Shown: positions 61,458 to 64,000 of the stretch, piece by piece | How the letters are laid out: each line of letters opens with the position of its first letter | Numbering within the stretch: position 1 is the first letter of the stretch | Origin: Chrysopilus asiliformis | Lineage: Eukaryota; Arthropoda; Insecta; Diptera; Rhagionidae | Reading direction: 5' to 3' | Assembly: GCA_964034945.1 (NCBI GenBank) | Contig: OZ035960.1 | Coordinates: 13,525,957 to 13,589,956 of the forward strand | Length of the DNA: 64,000 nucleotides | Translations under genes and position numbers: made by a program | Notes under the pieces: generated by a model | What the model saw: only the letters and a program-made list of their open reading frames with translations | Databases searched by the model: none | Told to the model about the DNA's origin: nothing

Positions 61458-61566
61458 AGCTGACCTAACCAAACCACTGAAAGATTCGAAATCAGCGACA
61501 CAAAATTACACAAAAAAAAAAGTTCCATTATTCAGTTCACCCCAAATGAGTTGTCAGTCTGTGTAA
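61458..61566 (+). repeat. Family X repeat, copy 5
   Basis: GAGCTGACCTAACCAAACCA, AAAGATTCGAAATCAGCGAC, CCCCAAATGAGTTGTCAGTC and TGTGTAAT follow the order of copies 1 and 3. It sits 70 bp after the SINE head. Confidence 0.7.
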
Positions 61567-62379
61567 TCTTTATTTAATGAAGTGCAATTCTAATTATTCT
61601 AAGTGATGTGGGTGTTATGGAAGTTCTGAAATCAATTTCGCAGAAAGCATTTTTAATTGTGTAAGTATTTGTCTCGGGGGAAACTGCTGTCCTGCAAAAA
61701 AAAAGTTAACGTTGAGAAATAATCCTTTGTAGACGATTATCTCTTAGATATTATCCGATCCCCGTTACTCAATTTTAATTCAGTTGTGCTGGAAATATTA
61801 TTTGTTTAAGAGAAAATAGTATTAGATAAACTGATAAGTGGTTGGTTTTTAATTAAAAAAAAGTTTTAGCAACAGCTGTTTGGATAACATTTCAATAAAA
61901 TTACTATTTAATATGCGCACTATTTTTCAAGTTTTTCATTTACTTAAGTTACAAATAGGGCCGTGCGGAGCACAGTGGTGGTAACTTTTTTTTTAATTTT
62001 CTGTTTTTTTTTTTGAGAAGAGCATTTCCCTGCTTACGCATTCTAAAAATTTGCTTGCGGGGGAATTTTTGTTGCAATAATCACAAACAAACATTAAAAA
62101 ATTTCTATTCCCACAATTTCCAGACACAAAACAGTCATTTTTGCAGTTTTTTTTGGAAAAGAAAAATTACAGGTTTTGCCCGGTCGTCGTACTGTCTTTG
62201 CACAGCCCTGGTTACAAAAAAAAATGTTGCTAAATATATTATTACAACTAAAAATTTGCATTTTTTGGCGTATCTGCTCCAGAATCTCTTTAAAAAAAAC
62301 TCCTGAAGGACTTGTCAAAATCAGGATCAAAAAACATACAGTCCTTGATTTTTATCTTCCTAACTTGATGTTCAAAAAA

Positions 62380-62620
62380 TCAGTTTTGATCAACACAAAA
62401 CTTTCCTCTGCAATATTTAGTTTCGGAAAAAATATGTAAAAAATACTATTTTTTCAAATATCTTGAAAACCGGTAAGGATACGTAAAAAACCGTTAAAGG
62501 GAAAAATGCAGGAAATTTTGTTTCCATTGAATCTGATTATGTGCATTTTTTCATAATAGCGCATAGTTTTCAAAAGATTTGCAAAAAACCAAAAATTTTT
62601 CAAAAAGCTTATGGCGTATT
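62380..62620 (+). repeat. Dispersed repeat, copy shared with 7400-7700
   Basis: AAAACTTTCCTCTGCAATAT, TTAGTTTCGGAAAAAATATG and AAAAACCGTTAAAG reverse-match the OATP intron 3 copy. Confidence 0.65.
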
Positions 62621-62930
62621 CGAAGGACCTGCTCTTTTTGCTCGGAAATTGTGTGATCTAGATTTTAAATCGAATAAGAATTTGGACAAATTTTTTTCAG
62701 CAAATTTGTATTGAATAAAGCAGGCACTCTTCTTTGATTCCAGAGTAGAGCATGCTCTAACTCTGAGATTCGAATTCGCCATTAATTTTTTTTGAAAAAT
62801 GCTGAGAACCGTTAGAGATATGAATAAACTGTCAAAGCAAAAAATGCAGAAAATTTTATATCCTTTAAATTTTGTTATACTCATTTTTTCCCAAAAGCGC
62901 ATAGGTTTTGAGAAATTTTCAAAAAAAAAC

Positions 62931-63047
62931 AGGGCACCAATCATGTATTCCGACGCGTTTCTGTCTTTCGACTTCGACGCAGCTTTCAACTCTTGACTTC
63001 GCCATATCAAAGTTAGAGACGCGTCGGAATACATGATTGGTGCCCTG
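62931..63047. mobile_element. Foldback element, GGGCACCAATCATGTATTCC, copy 2 (deleted)
   Basis: The left arm is complete to CTTGACTTCGCCATATC, but the right arm has only the outer AGAGACGCGTCGGAATACAT plus GATTGGTGCCCT. Most of the loop and the inner right arm of copy 1 are missing. Confidence 0.88.
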
Positions 63048-64000
63048 TGTTCTTTTTTCAAGAGGTGCCCGTTATAGCTACCGTTACTTTTCCAAGTTTT
63101 AAAAAAAACTACGATTTTTGTAAAACTTAATTTGCCTGAAACGATTTCGTACTGATCAAAAAGTTTTTATCATCCCCCGTTCTCGAATCGGTCTCCGTCA
63201 TGAATACAATACTTTCCTTCTATAGAAGAGGAAAGTAAAAACATTGTTAGTAATACACCAGGACAACTAACGTCGATCATCATCCTGCAGAGATGCGATA
63301 AATGGAAACGTAATTTACACAAATTGACTGTTCTGGTGGCGCCAACAGAAATCGTCCACTACTCCAAAATTTAACTTCAACGCTTAGGTCCCATTTACGA
63401 TATGTTCCGGAGAAAGGTATAGGAATCAACGATTTTCGTATATATTTACAATGTCCCTACGAGTACTACGATGGCCTTATGAGTACTCAATATAGTGAGG
63501 AGAGTGGGGCAGAAGAGTCAACCTAAAATATCCATTAAGGTATAAAGCATCCCAACCAGAATAGAATGTCTTGGTCTACTGGACCAGGTTCGGATCCAGC
63601 ACGGCATGTGTTTGTGGTCCTTCGTTAAATAAATGTGGTGCCATCAAGGCTGTCGAGTTTTTTCGTATACTGTGTGGCTATCACCTTCCTGGGAAGACCG
63701 AAAACGACTAGTTAAAAGCATTAAAAGTTGAAAAAAGAAAGAAAAAAAAACTTTGGAGTTGAATCCGGACAAAAACAAAATTTTCTCATTTTTAAAACAT
63801 TTTATCTTCTTGACGCGTCGGTGTTTTCTTTTCTTTAACAACGGAGTTTTTACGTTTTTCCATTGAGTTATTTTTGACCATTCGGTTATTTCCCAACACT
63901 TCTCTTTAAGTTAGCTTCGTTTTTTTTTTTTAAATTTGGTCCTTTTTTCAGCACTGAAAATTCGATTATAACACCAACAAAGCCATTTAGTCTCATTTTT
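63048..64000. other. Window end, nothing recognised
   Basis: No exon or repeat that I can support. It is probably still upstream sequence or intron of stathmin. Confidence 0.35.

Overview
This is an intron-rich, AT-rich nuclear segment from an insect, most likely a dipteran. The clues are many very short introns (about 50-70 bp), a THAP-BESS gene (the BESS motif is largely an insect feature), stathmin, eRF3 and SR-protein orthologues that read as insect, and a very high density of foldback MITEs. I cannot name the species from sequence alone. A lower (nematoceran) fly is only a guess.

Nine protein-coding genes are supported by joining exons across GT-AG introns with matching phase. In order: (1) + strand 6524-12095, an OATP/SLCO organic-anion transporter in 9 exons; (2) - strand 13986-18515, translation termination factor eRF3 in 7 exons; (3) + strand 19496-20671, a THAP-BESS DNA-binding protein in 4 exons; (4) + strand 24745-27882, mitochondrial-type 3-ketoacyl-CoA thiolase (ACAA2/yip2) in 10 exons; (5) + strand 29654-30368, SR splicing factor SRSF2/SC35 in 3 exons; (6) - strand 36278-36886, the ciliary protein CFAP276 in 2 exons; (7) - strand 37151-39362, tRNA guanine-26 dimethyltransferase Trm1 in 7 exons; (8) + strand 40602-45483, a 1320-residue disordered nuclear protein whose C-terminal propeller resembles PALB2, in 7 exons; (9) - strand 54703-59738, stathmin, whose 5' coding exon lies upstream or outside the window. 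The genes look like ordinary independent housekeeping or accessory genes. eRF3/THAP-BESS and Trm1/PALB2-like are divergent pairs. CFAP276 lies head-to-tail 264 bp behind Trm1.

The spaces between genes (1-6.45 kb, 12.1-13.9 kb, 20.7-24.7 kb, 30.4-36.2 kb, 45.5-54.7 kb, 59.8-64 kb) and the large introns are dominated by short, non-autonomous mobile elements. These include a hAT MITE with an exact 8-bp target duplication and a palindrome-packed interior, two MITEs with a TAA duplication, a pogo/Tigger-like element carrying a psq-type helix-turn-helix fragment, and Helitron-like copies starting TC and ending CTAG between A and T. There is also a three-copy GAGGCGTTAAAAGCTAGAG family, a five-copy family (X), a tRNA-derived SINE head and a LINE reverse-transcriptase scrap.

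The most unusual signal is a clan of about six near-perfect hairpins (22495, 23379, 33774, 35648, 46138, 46411) that share a GTTGTT..TAGTG loop and, in several, GGCCCTAT-like ends. Their stems differ from copy to copy yet remain self-complementary, so the two arms have changed together. The other notable candidate is the PALB2-like gene.
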